Shown piece by piece: positions 1 to 5,036 of a DNA stretch of 7,116 bases. The stretch is from Candidatus Moraniibacteriota bacterium. Its GTDB lineage: Bacteria; Patescibacteriota; Minisyncoccia; Moranbacterales; UBA9337. Under the pieces are notes generated by a model that did not search any database, was not told where the DNA came from, and saw only the letters and a program-made list of their open reading frames with translations. The stretch lies in the NCBI GenBank assembly GCA_003510795.1, contig DOKP01000074.1:495-7610 (forward strand), read 5' to 3'. Position 1 is the first letter of the stretch. Every line of letters begins with the position of its first letter. Made by a program: the position numbers and the translations under genes.

Positions 1-1
1 G

Positions 2-805
2 GTACCTGCCTACCGGCAGGCAGGCTTGTCGAGGGATCTCAATAGAAAAAAAGTATTTATCTCTGAGGGTATCCCCCACTATATGCTAGACATCGTCAGC
101 CCCAAAACAGATTTTAATGTAGTTAAATTTAAAAAACGAGCGGACAAATATATCAAAGATATATTAAAACGAGGCAAGCTTCCTATCATTTGCGGAGGAA
201 CTGGTTTTTGGATTCAAGCTATTGTCGACGACATAACATATCCCGAGGTGAAACCCAATTGGGAACTTCGAGCAAAATTAGAGAGAGAAAGTTTGGAAAA
301 ATTATTGGAAAAATTAAAAAAACTTGACCCCGAGCGAGCTAAAACAGTTGATACTAAAAATAAAATACGCATTATTCGTGCGATTGAAATCTGTAAAACT
401 CTTGGCAAAGTTCCATCTATGAACCGTGGACCAAGAACTAAGAACTATGATTTTTTACAGATAGGAGTTAAACGAGAAAAAGAAATTTTACACGAAAGAA
501 TAAAATTAAATGTAATAAATAGATTCAAAGAAGGAATGATTGCTGAGGTTGAGAAACTTCACGCTAACGGTTTGAGTTGGAAAAAAATAATGAGCTTTGG
601 ATTAAGCTACAAATTAATTCCTATGTATTTAAGGGGAGAAATTTCATCCGAAGAAGAATTACTGGAGAAAATTTACCTGGCGGAAAAAAATTACGCCAAA
701 CGCCAAATGACTTGGTTTAAACGAAACTCCCATATAAAATGGCTCGCGAATTATAAAGATATAGAAAGAGAAGTTGAAAAATTTGTTCGATCTCCTGAAA
801 AATAA
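2..805 (+). CDS. miaA: tRNA dimethylallyltransferase (MiaA), 5'-truncated by window edge
   Basis: MiaA transfers a dimethylallyl group from DMAPP to N6 of A37 in tRNAs that read codons starting with U; it is a cytosolic tRNA-modification enzyme. The frame is open from base 2 to the TAA at 803-805 (267 residues). The visible family signatures are GIPHYMLDIVSP, PIICGGTGFWIQ (the GGTG region) and the C-terminal AKRQMTWFKRN block. Family members are usually about 300-315 residues, so some 45-50 residues are missing, including the P-loop and the catalytic Asp region upstream. The TTG at 26 is not a likely start: the frame continues upstream through VPAYRQAGLS, which is a CPR repeat translated in frame between the expected GKV and RD positions. 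The gene ends 50 bp before an intrinsic terminator. Identity is secure from the motifs; the true start lies outside the window. Confidence 0.95.
   Translation, partial: VPAYRQAGLSRDLNRKKVFISEGIPHYMLDIVSPKTDFNVVKFKKRADKYIKDILKRGKLPIICGGTGFWIQAIVDDITYPEVKPNWELRAKLERESLEKLLEKLKKLDPERAKTVDTKNKIRIIRAIEICKTLGKVPSMNRGPRTKNYDFLQIGVKREKEILHERIKLNVINRFKEGMIAEVEKLHANGLSWKKIMSFGLSYKLIPMYLRGEISSEEELLEKIYLAEKNYAKRQMTWFKRNSHIKWLANYKDIEREVEKFVRSPEK
5..24. repeat. CPR-type palindromic repeat inside miaA
   Basis: CCTGCC-TACC-GGCAGG (5-20) followed by CAGG. From memory, this is a repeat that is abundant in Patescibacteria genomes. Here it reads in frame inside miaA and adds about eight residues (AYRQAGLS) at a surface-loop position before the GIPHYMLDIVSP motif. 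That it is a dispersed repeat rests on recognition, since only one copy is in the window. Confidence 0.65.
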
Positions 806-815
806 ATTCTCAAAA

Positions 816-838
816 TTTACTCGCATATTTACGTAAAT
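816..838. repeat. 12-bp half-site element, copy 1 (degenerate)
   Basis: tttactCGcata (816-827) is followed directly by the palindrome TTTACGTAAA (828-837). It has the same layout as the copy at 1442-1464, and both are preceded by TCTCAAAA (808-815 and 1430-1437). It lies between the miaA stop and the miaA terminator. Confidence 0.7.
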
Positions 839-854
839 AATTTTTTACAATTTT

Positions 855-895
855 AAATCCAGATCTAGCGTTGCCAGTTCTGGATTTCATTTTTT
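855..895 (+). terminator. Intrinsic terminator of miaA
   Basis: A 9-bp perfect stem (AAATCCAGA 855-863 with TCTGGATTT 879-887), a 15-nt loop, then CA and a T-run (890-895). It lies 50 bp after the miaA stop. On the minus strand the hairpin is not followed by a T-run, so it works best for the plus strand. Confidence 0.8.
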
Positions 896-912
896 GTGAG
901 ATCATCGAAACA

Positions 913-1032
913 TCACAATGTTCCCGCAAAATTAAGATCGCGCCATAACGTCGCAACTCCCCTACAGAGAAAGATCAAAAATTTGAAAGCTGCCAGTGCC
1001 AACATGCCCAACAAAAATCCCATAATGTCCAT
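913..1032 (-). CDS. Small single-pass membrane protein (39 aa)
   Basis: I chose the ATG at 1032 because GGGAGG (complement of 1041-1046) sits 8 nt upstream of it, a strong Shine-Dalgarno in a window where most genes lack one. A longer frame opening at 1098 has no such site. The 39-residue product begins MDIMGFLLGMLALAAF. Residues ~5-23 are almost entirely hydrophobic and fit one membrane span, and a short basic tail follows (R24, R31). A TATAAT -10 box lies at the complement of 1082-1087, with only a weak, poorly spaced -35 (TTGAAA-like). It stands alone between the convergent miaA and other minus-strand fragments. No family is recognised. Candidate roles such as a membrane-acting small peptide are inference only. 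Confidence 0.55.
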   Translation of the reverse strand: MDIMGFLLGMLALAAFKFLIFLCRGVATLWRDLNFAGTL

Positions 1033-1172
1033 AACAAAATCCTCCCATTCACATTTGTTAAGTTGATATTTTTGGGTAAACATTATACACAAAAGCAACC
1101 AAATGTTTTCAATTCAAAGTCTATCTTTAAACAAATATTTTGTCAAAAAATTATTTTTATTCCGGTCAAATA

Positions 1173-1331
1173 TCAACATACGCGGAAAATGACTGAACTT
1201 TTTTGGTACTTATGATTGAATGTATTTTGGTAAAAAAGATAAATCATAAAAGCCAAAACAGGCAATCTCACCACCCAAGATTTCCCCTTGCACCAACGCA
1301 TATCAGATTCGTTTTTGTTTATAATATTCAT
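1173..1331 (-). pseudogene. Possible N-terminal fragment of a CPR membrane protein (52 aa)
   Basis: An ATG-initiated frame of 52 residues (MNIINKNESDMRWCKGKSW...) ends at TGA 1173-1175. It contains WCKGKSWVVRLPVLAFMIYL, a basic patch followed by one hydrophobic helix. This resembles, from memory, the N-terminus of larger Patescibacteria membrane proteins that start with a W-x-KGKSW-type segment. If that is right, the gene is truncated soon after the first helix. No Shine-Dalgarno is visible before the ATG. It could also be a genuine tiny membrane protein or a chance frame. Confidence 0.35.
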
Positions 1332-1409
1332 AATCCATTTTAACATATTAACACGTTAGCATTTTAACAAACGCCTTTACTGATTGTCATTTCAAACCTA
1401 CGATTTGTC

Positions 1410-1430
1410 ATCCTGAACTTGATTCAGGAT
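1410..1430. repeat. Dispersed inverted repeat (ATCCTGAA/TTCAGGAT)
   Basis: Eight-base arms (1410-1417 and 1423-1430) flank the 5-nt loop CTTGA. The surrounding string tgtcatcctgaacttgattc matches a repeat I recognise from many bacterial genomes, including CPR. It directly abuts the 12-bp element copy at 1442. Confidence 0.6.
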
Positions 1431-1441
1431 CTCAAAATAAA

Positions 1442-1464
1442 TTTACTTACATATTTACGTAAAT
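1442..1464. repeat. 12-bp half-site element, copy 2
   Basis: TTTACTTACATA (1442-1453) is followed by TTTACGTAAA (1454-1463). The layout matches copy 1 at 816-838, so the two copies bracket the small membrane gene and the membrane-protein fragment as a direct repeat. Confidence 0.75.
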
Positions 1465-1489
1465 TAAATGTTGCACAACCTGACAAGTA

Positions 1490-1518
1490 TTGCAAAAACC
1501 TATCAAATATGCTATCTT
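1490..1518 (+). promoter_or_regulatory. Predicted sigma-70-type promoter for a short RNA
   Basis: TTGCAA (1490-1495), a 17-bp spacer and TATCTT (1513-1518), preceded by an extended -10 TGC (1510-1512). Transcription would start near 1525, directly ahead of a structured hairpin unit and with no open frame downstream. Confidence 0.6.
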
Positions 1519-1524
1519 ATTAAT

Positions 1525-1589
1525 AGAAGTAATTCCCTCTGTGTTGAGATACCGTAAGGCGTCTCGTCAAAGCAGAGGGCTTTCTTTTA
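1525..1589 (+). ncRNA. Predicted short structured RNA (unit A)
   Basis: The outer stem is CCCTCTG (1535-1541) with CAGAGGG (1573-1579). The inner stem is GAGATACC (1546-1553) with GGCGTCTC (1558-1565), containing one A-C mismatch and one G-U pair, and capped by a GTAA tetraloop of GNRA type (1554-1557). A 4x7 internal loop separates the stems, and a T-rich tail (1581-1588) follows. With the promoter at 1490-1518 this would be a ~65-nt independent transcript. I recognise no RNA family. It may instead be only a terminator, but the inner GNRA hairpin is more than termination needs. Confidence 0.5.
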
Positions 1590-1596
1590 TCTAAAA

Positions 1597-1719
1597 TTAA
1601 GAAAATAAAAGCTTTTCTTCTACAATTTTATCTTTTATAACATCATAATATTCATAGTCATTTCTCTCATACTTTCTAAAAATTGCCCAACTCACAAAAT
1701 CTACTGCCTGCAAAAAATA
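1597..1719 (-). pseudogene. C-terminal remnant of a DUF3800 protein
   Basis: Reading leftward from 1719, the frame encodes 40 residues including LQAVDFVSWAIFRKYERND and ending IVEEKLLFS. This is the characteristic C-terminal block of DUF3800 proteins (the Q-x-A-D-F/Y motif and the xxWAIFRKYE helix). An in-frame TAA (1720-1722) sits immediately upstream and no start is available, so only the tail of a gene that should exceed 200 residues survives. It lies 48 bp downstream of the AlbA_2 gene on the same strand. DUF3800 proteins have an RNase-H-like fold and often occur near mobile or defence genes. The remnant therefore suggests a former third member of this cluster. Confidence 0.7.
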
Positions 1720-1767
1720 TTAAGCATATTTATAAACGTTGAATCAATAATACTTTTTGTCTACTGG

Positions 1768-2817
1768 CTACTTTCTCTTTTTTATATAATATTTATCAAA
1801 CTTCTTTATAATATCTGGGCTATAAAAATCTTTTTTAGTACCTTTTAGATTGTCCGGATCAAGATAACGTGTTCTACTTAAATTTTTATCTATCATGAAT
1901 TCTTTTCGTAGCTTATGAAAATAACTATTTCTTACAAAATTTTTATATCTTTTAATTAATTCTGTTATTAATTCATTATAGCTAAGTGGATATTTTTTTC
2001 TTAGTATATCCTCCTCTTCAAGTCTTATCATTGGGGCACTTGGATCATTCGTAATTCGCACACCACCTCCTATGTTTTTTGATTTAGCGATGGCAGAGAC
2101 TGGCTTGACGTCTCCAATAAGTTTCAATACTGGCTTTCCGCCCTCTTTAAAACGTCCTTCACTTATAAATTTAAGCTTAGGAACTAATTTTCTATCAATC
2201 ATGAGTGTTCCACCCCTTCCACTAACCTCACCTCCCACAATATCCATTATTGCAACATTTGCTGGACCAATCTTTGATATTTTTTCAAAATGTTCCATCC
2301 AGTTTTTTCGCTCATCTTCTTTAATAATGTCCAGCAAAATTTTAATTTCGGGATATTTCATTTTTTCACTTCTTGCGTTATAGCGATAATAAATTTCTGC
2401 TTCCTTTAAATCACCATCGTACTTTAGACAGACAATTGGCTTTACATTTGACTGATGTACATATAAAATACCAACGTTTTTTGATTGTACTGTAATTAAA
2501 AATTTTTCGAATAAAATTTCTGGAGAAAAAACACTATTTAAATATTCTGTTATTTTTGATTCATCTATTGTTTCAAAATTACAACTTTGAAGACCGACAA
2601 AATCACGTGGTTTATCCTTCACGCCAAAAACAATAAATCCTCCCTTGTTATTTGCAAAAGCTGCCATACTTTTGGCATATTTATCTCTTGAGTTCCAATT
2701 GAATGACTCCTTGAATTCTAGCCAGCCACTTTCCCGTGATATTATCCTATTGACAATAGAATCATGGAAAAGAAAAATTTTTTTATAATAATCAGAATTT
2801 TTAAAATTATTATTCAT
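1768..2817 (-). CDS. Schlafen/AlbA_2-domain protein (putative nucleic-acid-binding)
   Basis: A 349-residue protein. Residues ~28-165 form an AlbA_2 (Schlafen AlbA) domain: ESGWLEFKES (29-38), the AFANNKGGFIVFGVKD block (53-68), and the domain end EIYYRYNARSEKMKYPEI (141-158). AlbA_2 domains are linked to nucleic-acid binding or cleavage and are often seen in regulators and defence proteins; no activity can be assigned here. The C-terminal third (about 285-349) is Lys/Tyr-rich and mostly helical, with YPLSYNELITELIKRYKNF possibly a small DNA-binding helix bundle. The ATG at 2817 lacks a Shine-Dalgarno. It lies 81 bp after the HEPN-type gene on the same strand and 48 bp before the DUF3800 remnant. 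It appears complete. Confidence 0.8.
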   Translation of the reverse strand: MNNNFKNSDYYKKIFLFHDSIVNRIISRESGWLEFKESFNWNSRDKYAKSMAAFANNKGGFIVFGVKDKPRDFVGLQSCNFETIDESKITEYLNSVFSPEILFEKFLITVQSKNVGILYVHQSNVKPIVCLKYDGDLKEAEIYYRYNARSEKMKYPEIKILLDIIKEDERKNWMEHFEKISKIGPANVAIMDIVGGEVSGRGGTLMIDRKLVPKLKFISEGRFKEGGKPVLKLIGDVKPVSAIAKSKNIGGGVRITNDPSAPMIRLEEEDILRKKYPLSYNELITELIKRYKNFVRNSYFHKLRKEFMIDKNLSRTRYLDPDNLKGTKKDFYSPDIIKKFDKYYIKKRK

Positions 2818-2898
2818 ATTGCTTTTAAAATATACAACGAATCTTCTTTGTTTTATTAACAGCTTTTACATCTTTATAATAATTTATACTACAAATAT

Positions 2899-3510
2899 TT
2901 ATTTTAACCCATTACTGTTGTCTATTTCTATCAATTTATCTGAAAAATGTTTTGCCAGTAAAAATACTGCAAATATTGAAATAAAATCATTAAAAACATT
3001 GGTACCCTGTAACCTTTTGTCAATTTTCATACCTCCCCACTCAATACTTTTTCCTTCCTCTATCTTCCAATTTCCATTTTCATCTTTTAAATTAAATTTA
3101 TTATTATGAGCAGCTCCATTTCTAACATGTCTCAAAAACTGAAACTCAATGTCCTTATTGATAATTGCATTATATTTTGAAAGTGATAAAAAATCATAAG
3201 CAATAATCGCCATGGCTTTACCCATAAAAATCATCTCTTTGAGCACATTCATTTTGGATATTGCGATGGTTCCATTCCGCTCTATTTTAAGATTCGTCGT
3301 ATGATTAAATTTATCCAACATTTTAACAAACATTAAATAACCTTCCTGAGTGCTATCTTTTGTTCTCAATATATTTTGTACATCTAAATCAGATAAAGAT
3401 CTAATAGAAAGAAGAAACAAATAAAACATATTTTCTACGTCTTTTAAAACAGGATGAAAATTAATTTCATCAATATCAAACTCAATTGTTTCATTTTTTA
3501 CATTTTTCAT
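2899..3510 (-). CDS. HEPN-like protein with RNxxxH motif (candidate RNase toxin)
   Basis: A 203-residue, largely helical protein. The segment FLRHVRNGAAHNNKF contains R130-N131-x3-H135, which matches the HEPN R-x4-6-H catalytic motif with the usual polar residue after Arg. HEPN proteins with an intact motif are commonly metal-independent RNases in toxin-antitoxin, abortive-infection and CRISPR-associated systems. The domain also has the expected preceding helices (about 20-45 and 85-112) and a following helix (172-192). It begins 19 bp after the AbrB-like gene, consistent with co-transcription, and has no visible Shine-Dalgarno. The family assignment rests on the motif and predicted helices, not a domain search, and toxin activity is inference. 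Confidence 0.6.
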   Translation of the reverse strand: MKNVKNETIEFDIDEINFHPVLKDVENMFYLFLLSIRSLSDLDVQNILRTKDSTQEGYLMFVKMLDKFNHTTNLKIERNGTIAISKMNVLKEMIFMGKAMAIIAYDFLSLSKYNAIINKDIEFQFLRHVRNGAAHNNKFNLKDENGNWKIEEGKSIEWGGMKIDKRLQGTNVFNDFISIFAVFLLAKHFSDKLIEIDNSNGLK

Positions 3511-3529
3511 GTTTTTATAAAAATAAAAT

Positions 3530-3700
3530 TTATTTCTTCCAATCCTTAATCATCACCCCACCCCTCACTCTCTCAACTACAACCTTCTGTTTATTTTTCC
3601 ATTTTAGCTCCCTCACAATCTCAATCGGCAAGGTAACAGCGATTGATTGGCGACCGACCTTGGTTAGCTTTCTCACATTTTGCTCATTTAGCTTTTTCAT
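3530..3700 (-). CDS. SpoVT/AbrB-like small DNA-binding protein, copy 1 (56 aa)
   Basis: A 56-residue frame from ATG 3700 to TAA 3530-3532. The segment KLTKVGRQSIAVTLPIEIV matches the swapped-hairpin AbrB fold: a Gly-Arg turn, a β strand, then (L/I)P-x-EIV before a short helix and closing strands (QKVVVERV, GGVMIKDW). Such proteins are dimeric DNA-binding regulators and often the antitoxin of a toxin-antitoxin pair. It differs from the copy at 6414-6581 at five of 55 aligned positions. The HEPN-type gene follows after 19 bp on the same strand, so this is its likely regulator or antitoxin. No Shine-Dalgarno or clear promoter is visible before the ATG. Confidence 0.85.
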   Translation of the reverse strand: MKKLNEQNVRKLTKVGRQSIAVTLPIEIVRELKWKNKQKVVVERVRGGVMIKDWKK

Positions 3701-3766
3701 ATTGTTTTTATTTAAATTTATTTACACCCACCTTACTGACCCTCTATTTATGCTTTTATTTAGTTT

Positions 3767-3879
3767 GTCTCTGCGAGTAATTTCTGTACTCAGAGATTAC
3801 GTGGCAGTCTAGTTTAATATCCATAAATTAAATATGTATTTCTGGATTGCCACGTCAGGATTACCTTCCTCGCAAAGAC
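3767..3879. repeat. Long imperfect inverted repeat (dispersed palindromic element)
   Basis: The arms GTCTCTGCGAG (3767-3777) and CTCGCAAAGAC (3869-3879) pair at 10 of 11 positions. The inner arms ATTACGTGGCAGTCTAG and CTGGATTGCCACGTCAGG are also largely complementary. It would fold into a ~110-nt hairpin. The terminal GTCTTTGCGAG and internal CGTGGCAATCCAG forms are ones I recall from dispersed repeats in CPR and other AT-rich bacteria. It encodes no protein I can support. Confidence 0.65.
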
Positions 3880-3928
3880 GCCCCCGTTTTTGTTGTAATG
3901 GTCAGTGAGGAATTGCGATAAAAATCTA

Positions 3929-3956
3929 TTGTCAGATTTCATAAATATGTTATCAT
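3929..3956 (+). promoter_or_regulatory. Predicted promoter for short RNA unit B
   Basis: TTGTCA (3929-3934), a 16-bp spacer and TATCAT (3951-3956), with an extended -10 TGT (3948-3950). The expected start is near 3963, immediately before a terminator-like hairpin and with no open frame. Confidence 0.55.
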
Positions 3957-3961
3957 TTAAG

Positions 3962-4009
3962 TATTAACCTGTCACGCCTCTTCACAATGCGAAACCGACA
4001 GGTTTTTTT
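3962..4009 (+). ncRNA. Predicted short RNA ending in intrinsic terminator (unit B)
   Basis: A perfect 8-bp stem AACCTGTC (3966-3973) / GACAGGTT (3997-4004) runs into a seven-T tract (4003-4009). The 23-nt loop could form a small CGC/GCG helix (3975-3977 with 3989-3991). With its promoter directly upstream this would be a transcript of only ~48 nt. It could alternatively be just a terminator for something upstream, but no plus-strand gene precedes it. Confidence 0.45.
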
Positions 4010-4148
4010 GCTTTTATATCCCTTATTGAATCCTATGCCACAATACCATATTTTAAAAGTAGCAAAATCAATAGTTTAAACATTGGATATTCTAAACTTA
4101 TCCACAGGGGTGTATTAAAATTACTGGATTGCTATGCTATTATTTAAA

Positions 4149-4256
4149 TAAGCAATAAGACCTTTATGAGTTGTTCTAGATGTTCCCATCCATCGGTTGG
4201 CCATAGTCTAGACGTTACAAACTTATAAGGCATGCTTCCCCAAAAGGGGTTTTTAT
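4149..4256 (+). ncRNA. Predicted structured RNA with terminator (unit C)
   Basis: A long stem pairs 4161-4174 (cctttatgagttgt) with 4217-4230 (acaaacttataagg), with one bulge on each side and one G-U pair. Two TCTAGA copies (4175-4180 and 4207-4212) can pair above it, and the CCATCC/GGTTGG apex (4187-4200) can form a further short helix. A CCCC-AAAA-GGGG hairpin (4238-4249) and a T-run then end the unit. A TATTAT -10 with extended TGC (4135-4143) lies just upstream; its -35 (TTAAAA, 4115-4120) is poor. No family is recognised and no frame lies inside. Confidence 0.45.
4238..4254 (+). terminator. Short GC terminator hairpin of unit C
   Basis: CCCC (4238-4241), loop AAAA, GGGG (4246-4249), then TTTTT (4250-4254). 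The stem is only 4 bp but all G-C, and it is followed directly by the T-run. Confidence 0.6.
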
Positions 4257-4283
4257 TTTACTTAAAAAATTTTGCCTCTTCCG

Positions 4284-4340
4284 ATTTACTTACATATGTA
4301 AGTAAATAAAATAATTAATTAATCCTATTCTACGCCTAAA
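4284..4340. repeat. Palindromic element copy 3 plus left 50-bp direct repeat
   Basis: 4284-4307 is a perfect 24-bp palindrome: ATTTACTTACAT joined to its own reverse complement. The stretch 4291-4340 is repeated without mismatch at 5055-5104, so the element and its AT-rich tail (ending tattctacgcctaaa) form the left border of a 764-bp unit. Similarity continues weakly past 4340 (gattgtattttgca against attatatttttgca). Confidence 0.9.
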
Positions 4341-4375
4341 GATTGTATTTTGCAAAATAAAGCAAAATAAAGCAA

Positions 4376-4404
4376 TTGACAGGAGTGATTTTTATTGCTA
4401 TATT
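4376..4404 (+). promoter_or_regulatory. Strong extended -10 promoter of the Cys-rich leader-like gene
   Basis: A consensus TTGACA (4376-4381), a 17-bp spacer, TGC (4396-4398) and TATATT (4399-4404). It is the best-matched promoter on the plus strand of this window and lies 68 bp upstream of the gene at 4473, just inside the left direct repeat. Confidence 0.8.
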
Positions 4405-4472
4405 TAAAAGTCGCTAGATAAAGGATCTGGTGAAAACTGAGAAATTTCAAATGTAAAAAAGAGGAGGAACAA

Positions 4473-4874
4473 ATGAAAAAATACAAAAGAATGACCGCCT
4501 TGTCCCTTGAAGAATTAACTGCCATCGTAAACGGCGGAATAAACGGCGAGGGTTGCGAAGGAGTTATCGCACCAATGTGCGGCGGCTGTGGATGCTTCCG
4601 CTCTTCAACTGTTCCAATTGGGCAAGCTGTCAACGAAATCGGCATCATCTTCGTAGAAGAAGGCGATAAGAAAGCTGAAAAAATTCTTGCCAACTTAATC
4701 GCCACCGATTCTTTCATGGCACCTGGCGCCTACTTCTATCTGATTCAAAAGAGAGATGCTGTTTCTTCGGAGACAGAATCACTCCTCAAGCAATTCGAGG
4801 AAGATCCCAAAAATCAGATGCACGTGGAAAATATCAGAGAAAAACTTGCCGAATCGGCCGAAGAGACGGCTTAA
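4473..4874 (+). CDS. Small protein with double-glycine-leader-like N-terminus and Cys cluster
   Basis: A 133-residue protein with a near-perfect Shine-Dalgarno (GAGGAGG, 4461-4467) 5 nt before the ATG and a consensus extended promoter, so high expression is likely. The N-terminus MKKYKRMTALSLEELTAIVNGG resembles a class II bacteriocin or Nif11-type leader ending in Gly-Gly (21-22). The spacing between EL and GG is one residue longer than consensus. Immediately after it is GCEGVIAPMCGGCGCF, with C28, C36, C39 and C41 (C-x7-C-x2-C-x-C). Residues ~46-133 are unlike a bacteriocin core: a mixed hydrophobic part (FMAPGAYFYLIQKR) and an acidic helical tail. No peptidase-transporter or modification enzyme lies in the window. 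The coding bases are visibly more GC-rich than neighbouring genes. I do not recognise the family. A secreted or modified peptide precursor or a metal-binding cytosolic protein are both possible. Confidence 0.75.
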   Translation: MKKYKRMTALSLEELTAIVNGGINGEGCEGVIAPMCGGCGCFRSSTVPIGQAVNEIGIIFVEEGDKKAEKILANLIATDSFMAPGAYFYLIQKRDAVSSETESLLKQFEEDPKNQMHVENIREKLAESAEETA

Positions 4875-4904
4875 TCTCCGGCCCCAACCTCAGCGAAGTC
4901 TAAT

Positions 4905-4941
4905 GGCCTGATGCGTCAACAAATGCATCGGGTCATTTTTT
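4905..4941 (+). terminator. Intrinsic terminator of the leader-like gene
   Basis: A 10-bp stem with two G-U pairs, GGCCTGATGC (4905-4914) / GCATCGGGTC (4925-4934), a 10-nt loop, then ATTTTTTATT. It begins 30 bp after the stop codon. Its T-run overlaps the end of the opposing 26-aa gene. Confidence 0.85.
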
Positions 4942-5020
4942 ATTCTTTCACAGCCAAAAACACCCCCACCGTAATTATTATTAAAACTAAAAGAATCAAT
5001 ATAAGCATCATAATTGTCAT
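4940..5020 (-). CDS. Putative 26-aa hydrophobic single-TM peptide
   Basis: ATG at 5020 to TAA at 4940-4942. The product is MTIMMLILILLVL... followed by IIITVGVFLAVKE: about 21 consecutive non-polar residues, then a short charged end (K25, E26). This is a single transmembrane segment with almost nothing outside it. It converges on the leader-like gene inside the same direct-repeat cassette. The start is preceded by TTTTTTAAAAAA and the 12-bp element array (5037-5070), an arrangement also seen before the AbrB-like gene at 6581. There is no Shine-Dalgarno. A small membrane-acting, immunity-type or toxin peptide is possible. A chance frame is also possible at this length. Confidence 0.4.
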   Translation of the reverse strand: MTIMMLILILLVLIIITVGVFLAVKE

Positions 5021-5036
5021 TGTTTTTTAAAAAAGA

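Noticed and set aside
913..1098. Longer 61-residue reading of the small membrane gene, starting at 1098.
   Set aside because: The upstream ATG has no ribosome site and lies on top of the TATAAT -10 box. The internal ATG at 1032 has a well-placed GGGAGG.
2072..2383. Plus-strand open frame of 103 residues.
   Set aside because: It lies wholly antisense to the AlbA_2 gene, whose domain motifs are intact, and its product is low-complexity Ser/Leu/Phe-rich.
3486..3812. Plus-strand open frame of 108 residues.
   Set aside because: It is the antisense shadow of AbrB-like copy 1, is rich in Phe/Ser/Leu and has no motif. The minus-strand reading is supported by a near-identical paralogue.
4098..4106. 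A perfect DnaA box (TTATCCACA) here, with its reverse complement at 6906-6914.
   Set aside because: Only two isolated copies 2.8 kb apart, one of them inside a coding gene. No cluster, no AT-rich unwinding region with repeated boxes and no dnaA/dnaN nearby, so not evidence of an origin.
4325..4717. Minus-strand open frame of 130 residues.
   Set aside because: Antisense to the leader-like gene and its promoter. The plus-strand gene has a promoter, ribosome site and terminator.
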